Source: Polyangium jinanense
GTDB lineage: Bacteria; Myxococcota; Polyangia; Polyangiales; Polyangiaceae
DNA length: 64,000 bases
Assembly (NCBI RefSeq): GCF_028435365.1
Contig: NZ_JAGTJJ010000010.1
Span: 161,345-225,344 of the forward strand
Direction: 5' to 3'
The position numbers and the translations under genes were made by a program. Under the pieces are notes generated by a model. It saw only the letters and a program-made list of their open reading frames with translations. It ran no database searches and had not been told where the DNA came from. This document shows positions 30,399 to 39,925 of the stretch, in pieces. Within the stretch, counting starts at the first letter, position 1, and each line of letters opens with the position of its first letter.

Positions 30399-31871
30399 TC
30401 ACTCGCTCGTCGCGCGGATCCCGAACCGGGCCATCAATCGCTGCAAATGCCGCCGATCCACGCCCGCCTCGCGCGCCGCCCGCGACACGTTGCCGCCCGA
30501 CTGCGCGAGGATCGCCTCCACGTAGGCCCGCTCGAAGCGCTCGACCCAGGCATCCTTCGCCTCGTGATACGGCAGCTTCAGGAGATTCGCCTCGACCCCG
30601 CTTGCGTGGGCCGTCTCCTTCGGCGTTTCGGGGCTCGGCGGGGCCTCGGCCTTGCGCTCCTCGGCCCGTGGGCTCACCGCGGGCTCGCCCGGCGCGGCGA
30701 AGGCGCCGAGCACGGCCCAGCGCTCCACGATGTTGCGCAGTTCCCGCACGTTGCCCGGGAAATCGTAGCGGGAGAGCATCGCGATCGCCGTCTCGTCGAG
30801 CCGCGCGCACGGCTGCAAACCCGACGCCGCGCGCCGCCGCGCGAGCTCGTCCTGGATGTGATCCACGAGCAGTCTGAGGTCCTCGATCCGCGTCCGCAAG
30901 GGCGGCACCCGCACGATCACCACCGCGAGCCGATAGTAGAGATCCTGCCGGAATCGCCCCGCCTGCACCTCGCGCGCGAGCGACCGGTTCGTCGCCGCCA
31001 CGATACGCACGTCGACCGAGCGCGACCGATCCGAGCCCACGGCTTTGACCTCGCGTCGCTCGAGCGCGCGGAGCAGCTTCGCTTGCATGTCGAGCGGCAG
31101 CTCGCCGACCTCGTCGAGGAAGATCGTCCCCCGATCCGCCGCCACGAACGCGCCCGGCCGCTCCCGCACCGCGCCCGTGAATGCGCCCTTCTCGTGCCCG
31201 AAGAGCTCGCTCTCCAAAAGCTCCCGCGGGATCGCCCCGCAGTTCACCGCGACGAACGCGCCCGCGCGCCCGCTCGCCTCGTGCAGCCCCTCGGCCGCGA
31301 GCTCCTTGCCCGTGCCCGTCTCGCCTTCGAGCAGCACCGTCAGATCACTCGCGGCCACGCGCTCGAGCAGCGCGAACATCTCGCGCATCGCGGGGCTCGC
31401 GCCGAGCATGCGGCCGAAGCGCGCGCGCGGGCTGATCTCCTGCTCGACCGTCTCGGCGAGCGGTTCGAGGCGCAGCACGCTGTTGCCGAGGCGCACGAGC
31501 GTGTCGTCCGTGATGGCCACGCGCTCGATGCGCAGGTCGCCCACGAACGTGCCGTTCGTGGAGCCGAAGTCCGTGAGCGAGAAGCCGTGAGGCCCGAGGC
31601 GCACGGCGAGATGCTCGCGCGAGACGGCCGGGTCGCGCAGGGTCACGTCGACGTCGAGGCTCGAGCCGACGCGCACCTCGTCCTGCGCGAAGACGTGCGC
31701 GGCGCCCTGGTCACGCGCGTCGGGCGCGTCGACCACGACCACGCGCAGCTTGCGAATGCGGCGCACCGAGGGGCCGCTCGTCGCGTCGATCACCTCGGTC
31801 ACGGGCCGCCGACCCCCCGACCCGCTCGGGGCGCTGCCGAGCAATTTCGTCCTGCTCTCGCCGTCGCTCAT
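30399..31871 (-). CDS. FHA-domain sigma-54-dependent transcriptional activator
   Basis: 490 residues. FHA domain about 60-140 ([35 protein letters not shown]), which reads phosphothreonine. AAA+ domain about 155-390 with Walker [12 protein letters not shown], the sigma-54 contact GAFTGA in [14 protein letters not shown], Walker [12 protein letters not shown]-terminal Fis-type HTH ([20 protein letters not shown]). It opens sigma-54 promoter complexes. Its start overlaps the upstream kinase stop by four bases (ATGA), so the kinase is very probably its phosphorylating partner, a pattern known in Myxococcus. Target genes cannot be told. Confidence 0.95.
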   Translation of the reverse strand: MSDGESRTKLLGSAPSGSGGRRPVTEVIDATSGPSVRRIRKLRVVVVDAPDARDQGAAHVFAQDEVRVGSSLDVDVTLRDPAVSREHLAVRLGPHGFSLTDFGSTNGTFVGDLRIERVAITDDTLVRLGNSVLRLEPLAETVEQEISPRARFGRMLGASPAMREMFALLERVAASDLTVLLEGETGTGKELAAEGLHEASGRAGAFVAVNCGAIPRELLESELFGHEKGAFTGAVRERPGAFVAADRGTIFLDEVGELPLDMQAKLLRALERREVKAVGSDRSRSVDVRIVAATNRSLAREVQAGRFRQDLYYRLAVVIVRVPPLRTRIEDLRLLVDHIQDELARRRAASGLQPCARLDETAIAMLSRYDFPGNVRELRNIVERWAVLGAFAAPGEPAVSPRAEERKAEAPPSPETPKETAHASGVEANLLKLPYHEAKDAWVERFERAYVEAILAQSGGNVSRAAREAGVDRRHLQRLMARFGIRATSE

Positions 31872-33208
31872 CGCTCGCGCTCCTCCGCCTCCTCGTCCTC
31901 GTTGCTGGCCGTGCCCTTTTGCGGGGCGACGAGCACCACGTGCTCGTTTGGGCGCACGCGGAACGTGTACTCGCGCCGCGCGCCCTTCGGTAGCACGACG
32001 GCGACCGTATGATCACCGCCCCTGAGCTCCAGCCTTCCATCTGCGGGCAAAGTCACCTTTTCCCCGTCGACCTCGACGTGCGCGCGTCGCGGCACGACGC
32101 CGGCGAGCGAGACGGAGCCGCGCGGGTTGCGCGGCGGGAGGCGTGCCGAGAACTGGCCCATCGCAAAGAGCAGCACCGCGCCGAGGGCCACGGCCAGATA
32201 CACGGAGGCGGAGCGTCGGGGCGGCGGCGCGGGGCGGGCTGAAGGCGCGGGCGCAGGTTCGGGTGAAGGCTCGGGCAGAGGCTCGGCGAGCGCGGGTGGC
32301 GGGGTCTTTTCGGACAAACCACGCGCGTCGGCCGCGGGGAGCCGGGCGAGCGACGTTCGTTCCTCGGGGGCGCGCGCACGATGCGCCTCCACGCGCGCGG
32401 CGAGCGCTTCCCGATCGAGCGCCAGCGCTTCGAGGCCCGCCGCGATCGACACGCTCGTGGGCCTGCGCGAGGCTTCCCGCGCGAGCGCCGCCGAGAGCCC
32501 CGGAACGCGCGCCTCCCACGCCGCGAGCGCCCGCGGCGGATCCCCGCGCGCGCCCGCCGACGCGAGGTCGTCCTCGGGAAAGATGCGCCGCCCGAGCGCG
32601 CACTCCGCCACCACGACGGCCCACCCGTAGACGTCGCTCGCGGCGCTTGCCTCGCCGGGCAGCGCCGCCTCCGGGGCTAGATACCCCGGCGTCCCCGCGA
32701 CCTCGGGGCGCGCCTCGCCCGCGCGCCTCGCGAGGCCGAGGTCGAGGAGCTTCGCCTCGCCGGTCTCGTCGATCATCACGTTCGAGGCGGCGAGGTCGCC
32801 GTGCACCCAGCCCTTCTCGTGCAGCGCTGCGAGCGCCCGTGCCACGTCGAGCCCGACCGCGCGCACCGCGCCTTCCGGCATCGGCTCCGCGCCCGCGACG
32901 AGCTCGTCGAGCGGCGCGCCGCGCACGTGCTCGAGGGCCACGTACGGCAGGCCTGCGAGGTCGCCACGTGCCTCGAGGGCGGGCAGCGCCGCGGCGCGCA
33001 CCTCCGCGAGCACCTCGCCCTCGCGCTGGATGGCTTGCGCGGCGCGGCCCGAGGCGCGTTCGCCCAGCACGGGCCGCTTCAGCACGAACGTCTGGCCGCT
33101 CCGGTCGCCGAGCCGGACGGCGACGAGCACGTCCGACATCGCCCGCCGCGCGAGTCGTTGTACGAGGAGGAAGTCGCCGAAGAGCTCGGGCACGAACGGC
33201 GCGGGCAC
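31868..33208 (-). CDS. Ser/Thr kinase with atypical catalytic motifs and C-terminal TM/PEGA-like part
   Basis: About 446 residues. The kinase fold is present but divergent: the G-loop is degenerate ([14 protein letters not shown]), the lysine is in FVLKRPV, HRD is HGD ([12 protein letters not shown]), DFG is DLG (LLDLGLARR), GTPGYLAPE is normal. A Pro-rich linker (about 330-360) and one membrane helix ([18 protein letters not shown]) precede a beta-rich PEGA-like end ([16 protein letters not shown]). The stop overlaps the FHA activator start, so the two are coupled. The frame is open to 33343, where an ATG would overlap the ATG of the divergent gene base for base; I place the start at GTG 33208, but GTG 33193 or 33289 are equally possible. 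Confidence 0.8.
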   Translation of the reverse strand: MPAPFVPELFGDFLLVQRLARRAMSDVLVAVRLGDRSGQTFVLKRPVLGERASGRAAQAIQREGEVLAEVRAAALPALEARGDLAGLPYVALEHVRGAPLDELVAGAEPMPEGAVRAVGLDVARALAALHEKGWVHGDLAASNVMIDETGEAKLLDLGLARRAGEARPEVAGTPGYLAPEAALPGEASAASDVYGWAVVVAECALGRRIFPEDDLASAGARGDPPRALAAWEARVPGLSAALAREASRRPTSVSIAAGLEALALDREALAARVEAHRARAPEERTSLARLPAADARGLSEKTPPPALAEPLPEPSPEPAPAPSARPAPPPRRSASVYLAVALGAVLLFAMGQFSARLPPRNPRGSVSLAGVVPRRAHVEVDGEKVTLPADGRLELRGGDHTVAVVLPKGARREYTFRVRPNEHVVLVAPQKGTASNEDEEAEERER

Positions 33209-33341
33209 GGGCGGAGGGTAGCCGAGAACGGCCCCCGGCGGACACCTTCGCGCGGGATCCGGGAACCTTCCGTCTTCCGTGGCGTCCACACCCGGACACA
33301 GGGCCGCTCCGCAGGCGTGATCCGGCCCGAGGAAGGTCGTC

Positions 33342-36300
33342 ATGCGTCGTCATCGTCCTCTCGTCGCGGCCCACACTCTCGTCCTCCTCGCGGGCCTCTC
33401 CGGATGCCTCGCTGCGCCTGGCGAGATCGACGACGAAAGGACCCCGCCCGCAGCGACCCGCGGCGCCCCCGCCATTCTCGAAACGGCCTCCGGCATCAGC
33501 GAGGACGACTTCCTTCAGGACGAGACGAAATCACCGACGCTCGCCGCGCCCCGCGGCTTCGGCACGATCACGGGGCGCCTGCCGGGCACGAGTACCGTCG
33601 TCCCCGGCGTGCGCCTGCGGGCGCATTCCGTGCGCGTGACCATTCGCGACGGATTCGCTCGCACCGAGATCGAGGAGGAGCTCGCGAACGACACGCCCAC
33701 GGCCCTCGAAGGCCGATACGTCTTCCCGCTCCCGCCGGACGCGAGTTTGTCGCGGCTCGCGCTCTGGGTGGGCGACGAGCTCGTCGAGGGCGAAATGGTC
33801 GAGCGGAATCGCGCGGCCCGCATTTTCCAGGGCATCGTCGACGACACGGTGCGCCCGCGTGATCCGGCGCTGCTCGAATGGACGCAGAACAGCTCGTTCT
33901 CCCTGAAAATCTTCCCGATGCCGGCGCGCGGCAGCCGCAAGGTGATCCTCGCATACGACGAGGTCCTGCCCGTGACGAAGGGCGCCCTGCGCTACACGTA
34001 CCCGCTTTCTCTCGGCGAGGATCGCGCGGTCCGGATGGATTCGTTCCGCATACACGTCACGGTCGAGGACGCGGGCGGCGCCGCGGCCGAGGCGAAGGTC
34101 CTCGGGCATGTGGCCTCGCTCCGCACCGAGGCGGGCCGCCTCGAAGCCGATTTCCAGGCCGAGTCGTTCGTCCCGAATGCCGATTTCGTCCTCGAATTCC
34201 CGCGTCCCCAGACGGAGATCCTGCCCGTCGCGGTCGAGAGCGGCGGCGAGGGGCGCGGGTATTTCGCGGTCCGCGTCCCGGTCCCGACGGCGCCCGAGGC
34301 CAGCTCGATCGAGCCCCGCAATGAAAAGGTGCTCGTCCTCGACGCGAGCCACGGCGTCACGCGGGAGGGCCTCTCCGCCGAGATCACGGTCGCCGAGACC
34401 ATGCTGCGCCGATTGCAGGAAGGCGAGCGATTCGCCGTCCTTCTTTGCGACAGCGCCTGCGTCTCCTACCCCGAGCGTGGCCTCACCGCGAAGAGCGACA
34501 CGTCTGTCGCCGAGGCCTTCCGATTCTTGCACGAGCGCGCGCCGCAGGGCGCCTCGGATCTCGCCTCCGCCCTCGTCTCCGCGATTTCGCGCATCGAGAC
34601 GCAGGGCCGAGGGCAGGTCGTTTATCTCGGCGACGGCGCGCCGTCCGCGGGCGAACTGAAGGTCGATTCGATCGCCGCGCGGGTCCGGCCGGTTCTGTCG
34701 GACAAACAGGCCGAGCTTCGCCTGGTCGGCGCGGGTCCCTCCATTGACGAGCTCGTCCTCGGCGGGCTCGCGGAAGAGCTCTCTGCTTCCTATGAGCGGC
34801 TCGCGGCGGGAAGCGGTTCGCTCGCGCAACGCGCGCTCGTTCTCGCGAAGGGCCTCGACGTCCCGCTCCTCATGAATGCGCGCCTCACGTTGCCGGCGGG
34901 CTTCGTGGACGTGTTCCCGCGCAAGCTCCCGGCCGTGCGCGCCGGGGAAGAGATGGTCCTCGTGGGCCGGCTTTCCGGGGCGCCCTCGGCCGAGAGCGCG
35001 ACCGTGGAGCTTTCGGGCGAATTCGATGGCATGCACGTGCTCGAAGCGCGGACGCTCTCGTTCTCGGCGGCGCCGGGCGCCGATCGAAAGGTCATTGCGC
35101 GGCGCTGGGCCACGGAGCGCATCAGCGAGCTCGGCCGGCGCGCGGACGACGACGCGGCCAAGGAGACCGTCGCGCTCTCGCAGCAATACCACGTGCAGAG
35201 CCGCCTGACCTCGCTGCTCGTCCTGGAGAACGACCGCATGTTCGCCGCTTTCGGCATTCCCCGCACGCAAGGAAAGAACGGCCTCTCCTCGGAGGTCGAA
35301 ACCGGTCTCGGGCATTTGAGGGCGCCTTCCGATCCGATCGGCGATTCGTTTGGTACGGGCGGCCTCGATTTGTCCGGGGTCGGCGAGGGTGGGGGCGGGA
35401 CGGGGCAAGGGTTTGGCACGGGCCACGGCAGGCTCGGGGCCATGCCCGACGGGATCGGAATGGGGAGCCACGCGAGCCGGTCGGTCCCGAGCGTCCGCAT
35501 GGGCTCGACGACCGTGAGCGGTCGAATGCCCCCCGAGGTCATCCAGCGCATCGTGCGGCAGAATTTCGGGCGCTTCCGCCTTTGCTACGAGAATGGCCTC
35601 CGGTCGAACCCGACCCTCGCGGGCCGCGTCGCCGCCCGGTTCGTCATCGGCCGCGACGGCTCGGTCGTGTCCGTGGCCAATGGCGGCAGCGATCTCCCGA
35701 ATGCGGACGTCGTGGCCTGCGTGATTCGCGCCTTCCAGGGCCTCTCCTTCCCCCAGCCGGAGGGCGGGACCATCACGGTGGTGTATCCGATCCTGTTTTC
35801 ACCCGACGGCGGAGGCGCGCGCTCCTCACACCCGTGGCGCCTCTCGCGCCATTGGCGGGGTTCCTCCTGGATCGGCAAAGCGGACGAGGCCTGGCGCAGT
35901 GCCGGGAAGGACACGCTCGACAAGCTCGAAAAGTCTTCTCTGGAATCGCCCGAGAGCCGCCGGGCGCGTGAGGCGTGGGTCACGGGCCTGCTCGCGCGTG
36001 GTCGATTCGAGGAGGCGCTCCGCGAGGCCTCGAAATACGTCGAGCTCGACCCGGACCGCGCCCGCGCACACGAGCTCCTTGCCGAGGCCGCGGCCGCGCT
36101 CGGCGAGGAAAACATCACGCTCGTCGCGCTCGATACCCAGGTGGAGCTCGACCCCTCGAATGCGTCTGCGCATAAGCGCGCGGCCCGGGCCTTCGAGGCG
36201 TCCGGCGACGAGCGCCGCGCCTGCGCGCATTTTCGATCATACGCCGAGCTGCGCCCGCTCGACCAGGATGGCGCCTACGAGGCGCTCCGCTGCCGCGCCC

Positions 36301-36728
36301 GCGTCCTCGGCGAGCGAGACGCCGTGCTCGTGACCATCGCTGCCCAGAAAAACCTGACCAAGTCCCTCATGTCCTTGCGCGATGCCCTGGAGAAGGGCGA
36401 GACGCCGGCCTATGCGGCGGGGGATCCTGGGGGCGAACGAATCTCGGCGAAACTCACGTGCGCGGAGAGCGTGGAAGGTTGTCCCCGGGTCGTCGTGATC
36501 GACCCTGCGGGCCGCGTCACGACGCCGATCGTGCCGGGGACGGGCCGCTCGGGCGCGTCGTGGGTCACGGCGAATGCGTCGAGCGGGACGTACCGGGTCC
36601 TCGTGACGGGCGGCCTCTCGACCGCGCGGGGAGAGCTCGTCGTTCGTCTGGACGATACAATCAAGAAGTTCGAGGTGCGCGGCGGGGAGGGTGCGCGGAC
36701 GGCGGCGGTGATTTCGAGCGGCGAGTGA
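33342..36728 (+). CDS. VIT / vWA / AgmX-PglI / TPR multidomain lipoprotein
   Basis: 1128 residues. Lipobox signal LVLLAGLSGC; VIT domain about 80-220 (VVPGVRLRAHSVRVTIRDGF to ILAYDEVLPVTKG); vWA-like domain about 325-480 (EKVLVLDASHGVTREGL; MIDAS DxSxS is degenerate, DASHG); a Gly-rich loop (GEGGGGTGQGFGTGHG); AgmX/PglI C-terminal domain about 720-825 (NFGRFRLCYENGLRSNP, VVYPILF); TPR-like helices and a beta end. AgmX/PglI modules belong to gliding and TonB-like energy coupling. AGGAAGG six bases before ATG 33342 is a strong start signal. Divergent from the kinase/FHA pair. A surface-associated adhesion or motility-coupled role is inferred. Confidence 0.9.
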   Translation: MRRHRPLVAAHTLVLLAGLSGCLAAPGEIDDERTPPAATRGAPAILETASGISEDDFLQDETKSPTLAAPRGFGTITGRLPGTSTVVPGVRLRAHSVRVTIRDGFARTEIEEELANDTPTALEGRYVFPLPPDASLSRLALWVGDELVEGEMVERNRAARIFQGIVDDTVRPRDPALLEWTQNSSFSLKIFPMPARGSRKVILAYDEVLPVTKGALRYTYPLSLGEDRAVRMDSFRIHVTVEDAGGAAAEAKVLGHVASLRTEAGRLEADFQAESFVPNADFVLEFPRPQTEILPVAVESGGEGRGYFAVRVPVPTAPEASSIEPRNEKVLVLDASHGVTREGLSAEITVAETMLRRLQEGERFAVLLCDSACVSYPERGLTAKSDTSVAEAFRFLHERAPQGASDLASALVSAISRIETQGRGQVVYLGDGAPSAGELKVDSIAARVRPVLSDKQAELRLVGAGPSIDELVLGGLAEELSASYERLAAGSGSLAQRALVLAKGLDVPLLMNARLTLPAGFVDVFPRKLPAVRAGEEMVLVGRLSGAPSAESATVELSGEFDGMHVLEARTLSFSAAPGADRKVIARRWATERISELGRRADDDAAKETVALSQQYHVQSRLTSLLVLENDRMFAAFGIPRTQGKNGLSSEVETGLGHLRAPSDPIGDSFGTGGLDLSGVGEGGGGTGQGFGTGHGRLGAMPDGIGMGSHASRSVPSVRMGSTTVSGRMPPEVIQRIVRQNFGRFRLCYENGLRSNPTLAGRVAARFVIGRDGSVVSVANGGSDLPNADVVACVIRAFQGLSFPQPEGGTITVVYPILFSPDGGGARSSHPWRLSRHWRGSSWIGKADEAWRSAGKDTLDKLEKSSLESPESRRAREAWVTGLLARGRFEEALREASKYVELDPDRARAHELLAEAAAALGEENITLVALDTQVELDPSNASAHKRAARAFEASGDERRACAHFRSYAELRPLDQDGAYEALRCRARVLGERDAVLVTIAAQKNLTKSLMSLRDALEKGETPAYAAGDPGGERISAKLTCAESVEGCPRVVVIDPAGRVTTPIVPGTGRSGASWVTANASSGTYRVLVTGGLSTARGELVVRLDDTIKKFEVRGGEGARTAAVISSGE

Positions 36729-36743
36729 CGGATCGATGAAACG

Positions 36744-36781
36744 AAAAAGGCCGCGCCTCCCGAGGGAGCGCGGCCTTTTTT
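36744..36781. terminator. Bidirectional intrinsic terminator
   Basis: Left arm AAAAAGGCCGCG (36744-36755) pairs with CGCGGCCTTTTT (36769-36780), with an inner CTCC/GGAG; the A run on one side and T run on the other give a proper U tract on both strands. It serves the convergent genes ending at 36728 (+) and 36802 (-). Confidence 0.92.
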
Positions 36782-36801
36782 CATTCAAGCGGGGAATCGA
36801 A

Positions 36802-38160
36802 TCAGATGACCTCCGCGCTCCGGTACGGATGCGAATCGGGAGCCATCGACTTGGCGCCCTTCTTCGCAGGGACCAGGCCCGCGGCCCGCGTCGCCACGAG
36901 GCTGCCGATCGCCACGAGCACCACGACCACCCGCACGATCCCGCCGATCACCGGCAGCGGGCCCGTCAGCACGAAGAGCGCGCAACCGAGTGCGAGGTGC
37001 GCATATTCGTTCTTCGTCTTGTGCCCGATGAGCGCGCGGCCCACGACCTCCAGCGTCGAGCACATCGCCGCGAAGACGCCGAAGGTCCCCGCAAGCAGCC
37101 CCACCACCGCGACCGGAATGCCCACCAGCGTGATGCAGAGCGCGACGAGCAGCGCTATCGCGCCGAGCGAACCCACGATACCGAGCGCGAACGAGCGCAT
37201 CGGCCGGGCCGCAATTTCCACCTTGAGCGACTCCGCGCGCTTCGTGAAGAGCGCAATCAAGACCGCGCCGAGCGCAAAGAGCAGCGCACCGCCCGTCATC
37301 GCTTCGCTGAACTCACGCATGAAGTGCTGTGCGTTCGACGGTTCGTCGTGCTTTTCTTCCTCGACCCGCGTCGAGACGTCCCCCGCGACGACCGCGCCCT
37401 CTTCGCGGTCGAGCTTGCCGCCCACGATCCGCGCATCCCCATCGAGGCGCGCCCCCTTCTTCACGTTGAGCGAGCCGCCCATCACCTGCGCGTCGCCCAT
37501 CACGTGCGCGCCCGGCTCGATCGTCACCATCCCGCCCGCAACCTCCACGTCGCCCGTGACGACGCCCTTCACCGTGAGCGTGCCGCCGATCAAATGGACG
37601 TCCTTGACAACCTCGTCCTTCTCGATCACGAGGTTCTGCCCCACCACCTCGCGATCCTTGCCCTCGCCCTTGTTGGCATGCGCTCCGGGATGCTCGGGCT
37701 TGGCCGCGGGCGCGTCCCCCGCAACGTTTGGCGGGACAGGCGGCGCCGGAGGCACGGGCGGCACGGGCGGCGCCGCGGGCACCGGAGGCACAGGCGGCAC
37801 CGCGGGCGCGGGCTCCGCGGCCTTCGCGGCGGGGGCGCGGGAAATCGAAATCAGCGTGCCGTCGCGGCGGGCGACGTAATCACCACCTTCGAGGAGAAGC
37901 GAAAGGACCTTGTCGGCAGGCTGGTCCTTGACGTGCAGCGAGGCCGGCTCCGTGGAGGGGGCGTGAATCACCACGCTCCAGCCCGCCGCCTCGGCGAGGC
38001 GCTTGATGGCATCTTCCTGGGGCACGCGCTCGACGTCGAGGCTCACCTTTTTCTCGTCCGTCGGCCATTCACCTTGCTTCTCGACCGCCGCCAGCGAGGG
38101 CGCCGCGGTCGTCAGAGCAGAAAGCAAGAACGCGAGCCCAGTAAGCCTTCCAGCAGCCAT
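36802..38160 (-). CDS. STN-domain plus bactofilin-like polytopic membrane protein
   Basis: 452 residues. Signal peptide (LTGLAFLLSALTTAAPSLAA); STN-like (secretin/TonB short N-terminal) domain about 30-105 (VERVPQEDAIKRLAEAAGWS, KVLSLLLEGGDYVARRDG); Pro-rich linker of PPVPPVP repeats (about 115-145); a bactofilin/polymer-forming-like beta helix about 170-255 (VIEKDEVVKDVHLIGGTL, GAHVMGDAQVMGGSLNV); then four or so membrane helices (ALLFALGAVLIALF, ALGIVGSLGAIALLVALC, VVVVLVAIGSLVAT). It begins one base after the anti-sigma stop, so it belongs to the sigma/anti-sigma operon, and may be the periplasmic input or a target of that pathway. Confidence 0.88.
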   Translation of the reverse strand: MAAGRLTGLAFLLSALTTAAPSLAAVEKQGEWPTDEKKVSLDVERVPQEDAIKRLAEAAGWSVVIHAPSTEPASLHVKDQPADKVLSLLLEGGDYVARRDGTLISISRAPAAKAAEPAPAVPPVPPVPAAPPVPPVPPAPPVPPNVAGDAPAAKPEHPGAHANKGEGKDREVVGQNLVIEKDEVVKDVHLIGGTLTVKGVVTGDVEVAGGMVTIEPGAHVMGDAQVMGGSLNVKKGARLDGDARIVGGKLDREEGAVVAGDVSTRVEEEKHDEPSNAQHFMREFSEAMTGGALLFALGAVLIALFTKRAESLKVEIAARPMRSFALGIVGSLGAIALLVALCITLVGIPVAVVGLLAGTFGVFAAMCSTLEVVGRALIGHKTKNEYAHLALGCALFVLTGPLPVIGGIVRVVVVLVAIGSLVATRAAGLVPAKKGAKSMAPDSHPYRSAEVI

Positions 38161-38161
38161 T

Positions 38162-38740
38162 TCACACGCCTCCTTCTTGCGCCAAGTCGTTCGAGGACCC
38201 CGGACGCGACATGCGCGATACGACGAGGCCCGAAATCAAGAGCACTGCCGACGCCGCGAACGCGAGCGTCGGGAACCATTCACTCTTCGAGACGAGCGCC
38301 GCGCTTCGCGTCAGCATGAGCGAGGCCCGCCAGATCGTCCCGAGCAAGCTCGGGACACCGGCAATTCGATCCAAAATGCCCGGCAGCGCGCCGAGCGTCG
38401 CGAGGAGCAGCGCGCCGAGCACCGCGCGCTTCGGCAAGGTCGCGAGCCCCCGCACGGACGCGGGCGCCTTTGCGATCGCCGCCGCGTCCGCCTTCACGGG
38501 CGCCTTCACGGGGGCGAACGACGGCTCCGCGAGCTCCGCGAGCAATTCGCTCGCGTGCGCCGAGAGCAGCGCCTCCGCGCCGAGGCGCTGCGCGCAATGG
38601 TCACAACCGTCGAGATGAGAGAGGGCATCCGCTGGGACGATCCCTGCTTCTCCGTCCGCTACACTCGAGAGCACGATATCCGTCACGTGTCCGTCGTGTT
38701 GCCAGGCCAGATCCGGCGGGAGTTTGTCGAGATCGTCCAT
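38162..38740 (-). CDS. Anti-sigma factor with ZAS-type zinc motif
   Basis: 192 residues. The N-terminal HLDGCDHC is the H-x3-C-x2-C zinc motif of ZAS anti-sigma domains; an upstream DGHVTDIVLSSVADGEAG matches the first helix of this fold. A charged Ala/Lys linker leads to membrane helices (AVLGALLLATLGALPGI, TLAFAASAVLLISGLVV). It should hold the ECF sigma factor encoded just upstream (84 bases away, same strand) until a signal arrives. Start ATG 38740 (MDDLDKLP) chosen; the frame is open upstream. The next gene follows with a single base between. Confidence 0.9.
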   Translation of the reverse strand: MDDLDKLPPDLAWQHDGHVTDIVLSSVADGEAGIVPADALSHLDGCDHCAQRLGAEALLSAHASELLAELAEPSFAPVKAPVKADAAAIAKAPASVRGLATLPKRAVLGALLLATLGALPGILDRIAGVPSLLGTIWRASLMLTRSAALVSKSEWFPTLAFAASAVLLISGLVVSRMSRPGSSNDLAQEGGV

Positions 38741-38782
38741 CGTCGCCACCGTCGTTCCTCTCTCGTCATCTCTCGTCAGCGC

Positions 38783-38818
38783 TTGGGGCTTTGCTCCGCA
38801 AGCGGAGCTGCGCCCCAA
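38783..38818 (-). repeat. Nested hairpin between sigma and anti-sigma genes
   Basis: Inner stem GCTCCGC/GCGGAGC with an AA loop (38793-38808) inside an outer stem TTGGGGC/GCCCCAA (38783-38789, 38812-38818). It sits in the 84-base gap between the sigma gene stop and the anti-sigma start and belongs to the same hairpin family as those at 55.9-56.2 kb. No T run follows, so read-through with differential mRNA stability is more likely than full termination. Confidence 0.65.
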
Positions 38819-38824
38819 ACCCCA

Positions 38825-39397
38825 TCATTCGCCGACCGTCTCCGCGAGCAGACGCCGGCCGCGCGCGAGCCACGTCGCCACGGTCCCGAGCGGGACCCCG
38901 AGGCGCTTGCAAATATCCTGGTATCCAAGCCCCTCGACGTGGAACATCACGAGCGCGCGCCGCTGCTCCTCGGGAAGCGAGCCGAGCGCCCGTTCGAGAC
39001 GGGTCGCTCGCTCGGCGCTCGCCGTGCGTTCTTCCGGACCCGGCGAGGGGTCCGGCACCAGGTCGAGCCACGCCGTCGTGGTATCGTCGGACACGGACTC
39101 CATCCGTGCCTCCACCCGCCGCGTGCGCTTGCGGCTCCGCAGCGCATCGAGCGCCACGTGCCGCGCAATGCCGATCACCCACGGACGGAGCGGCTCTCCG
39201 TCACGCAAGCGGCTCCGGCCCTCGAGCGCGCGGGAGAGCGCCTCGTGCGTGCAATCCTCGACGTCCGGGTGATCCCGGCGCTCGCCGAGGACACACGCCA
39301 CCACCGCCACGACGATCTGTCGCAGCGAAGCAGTTTCCTCCGGTGAGACGGCCGCCGTTTGGGGCGGCGCCTTCGGGCCGGGGACGTTGTGCGTCAT
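38825..39397 (-). CDS. ECF-type RNA polymerase sigma factor paired with the anti-sigma factor
   Basis: 190 residues. Region 2: HPDVEDCTHEALSRALEG, RPWVIGIARHVALDALRSR; region 4: ALGSLPEEQRRALVMFHVEG, YQDICKRLGVPLGTVATWL. First gene of the operon sigma / anti-sigma / STN-bactofilin-like protein, so it probably autoregulates. ATG 39397 (MTHNVPG) is used; ATG 39412 would add five residues. The minus-strand region upstream has an AT-rich patch (GAAATTTCTTC, near 39441-39455) suitable for a promoter, but no consensus was assigned. Confidence 0.9.
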   Translation of the reverse strand: MTHNVPGPKAPPQTAAVSPEETASLRQIVVAVVACVLGERRDHPDVEDCTHEALSRALEGRSRLRDGEPLRPWVIGIARHVALDALRSRKRTRRVEARMESVSDDTTTAWLDLVPDPSPGPEERTASAERATRLERALGSLPEEQRRALVMFHVEGLGYQDICKRLGVPLGTVATWLARGRRLLAETVGE

Positions 39398-39925
39398 GGG
39401 TGCGGGCTGCATCCTCGCCGCCCTGTTCGGCGGAGCGGGGGAAGAAATTTCGAGCCCCCGATTTTTTTCTGATCGGGGCCCGGATCTCGCCCACCTCTCG
39501 CGCTCCGAGGGCAGTCGTAGGGTCCTGCGTTGGTGAACGAGGTGACGACGTCGGCGACCGACCCGTTGAGCAAGGAGCCGGCGCTGAAGCGGTGCGCGGT
39601 GGTGGTGGAGCCGCTTCTGTAGAGGTCGGCTGGAACGAGGGGGGGGGAGCCGCGACGGGGTTCGCGCAAGACGAACCGTTTTGCGCGCCCTGGGCGGGGA
39701 AATCCGGCGTCGAGGTCGATGCGCCGCCGTTCGCGTCCGTGTGGTCTCGTTCCTGCGAGAAGCATTGCGCTGAGCTCCTGACCGCAAGCTGCGGTCGCCC
39801 TAGCGCGGGTTCAGGCGCGCCTGCCTGGCCTGCGCTCGTCGCGGCGAGCATAACGGGGGCATCCACGGCGCATTGCTCGACGGCGTGTCGGGGGTAGCGT
39901 CGAGGTGGTTGACGAGGAGATTACC
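39398..39925. other. Intergenic region with possible gene remnant
   Basis: 528 bases between divergent genes. Holds a 7-bp hairpin CCCCGAT/ATCGGGG at 39456-39478 with a T-rich loop. From about 39620 to 39890 one plus-strand frame reads plausibly (FAQDEPFCAPWAGKSGVEVD, EKHCAELLTASCG), but it lacks a start, and its third-position GC is lower than in real neighbours; it may be a decayed gene. No functional gene can be supported. Confidence 0.35.
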
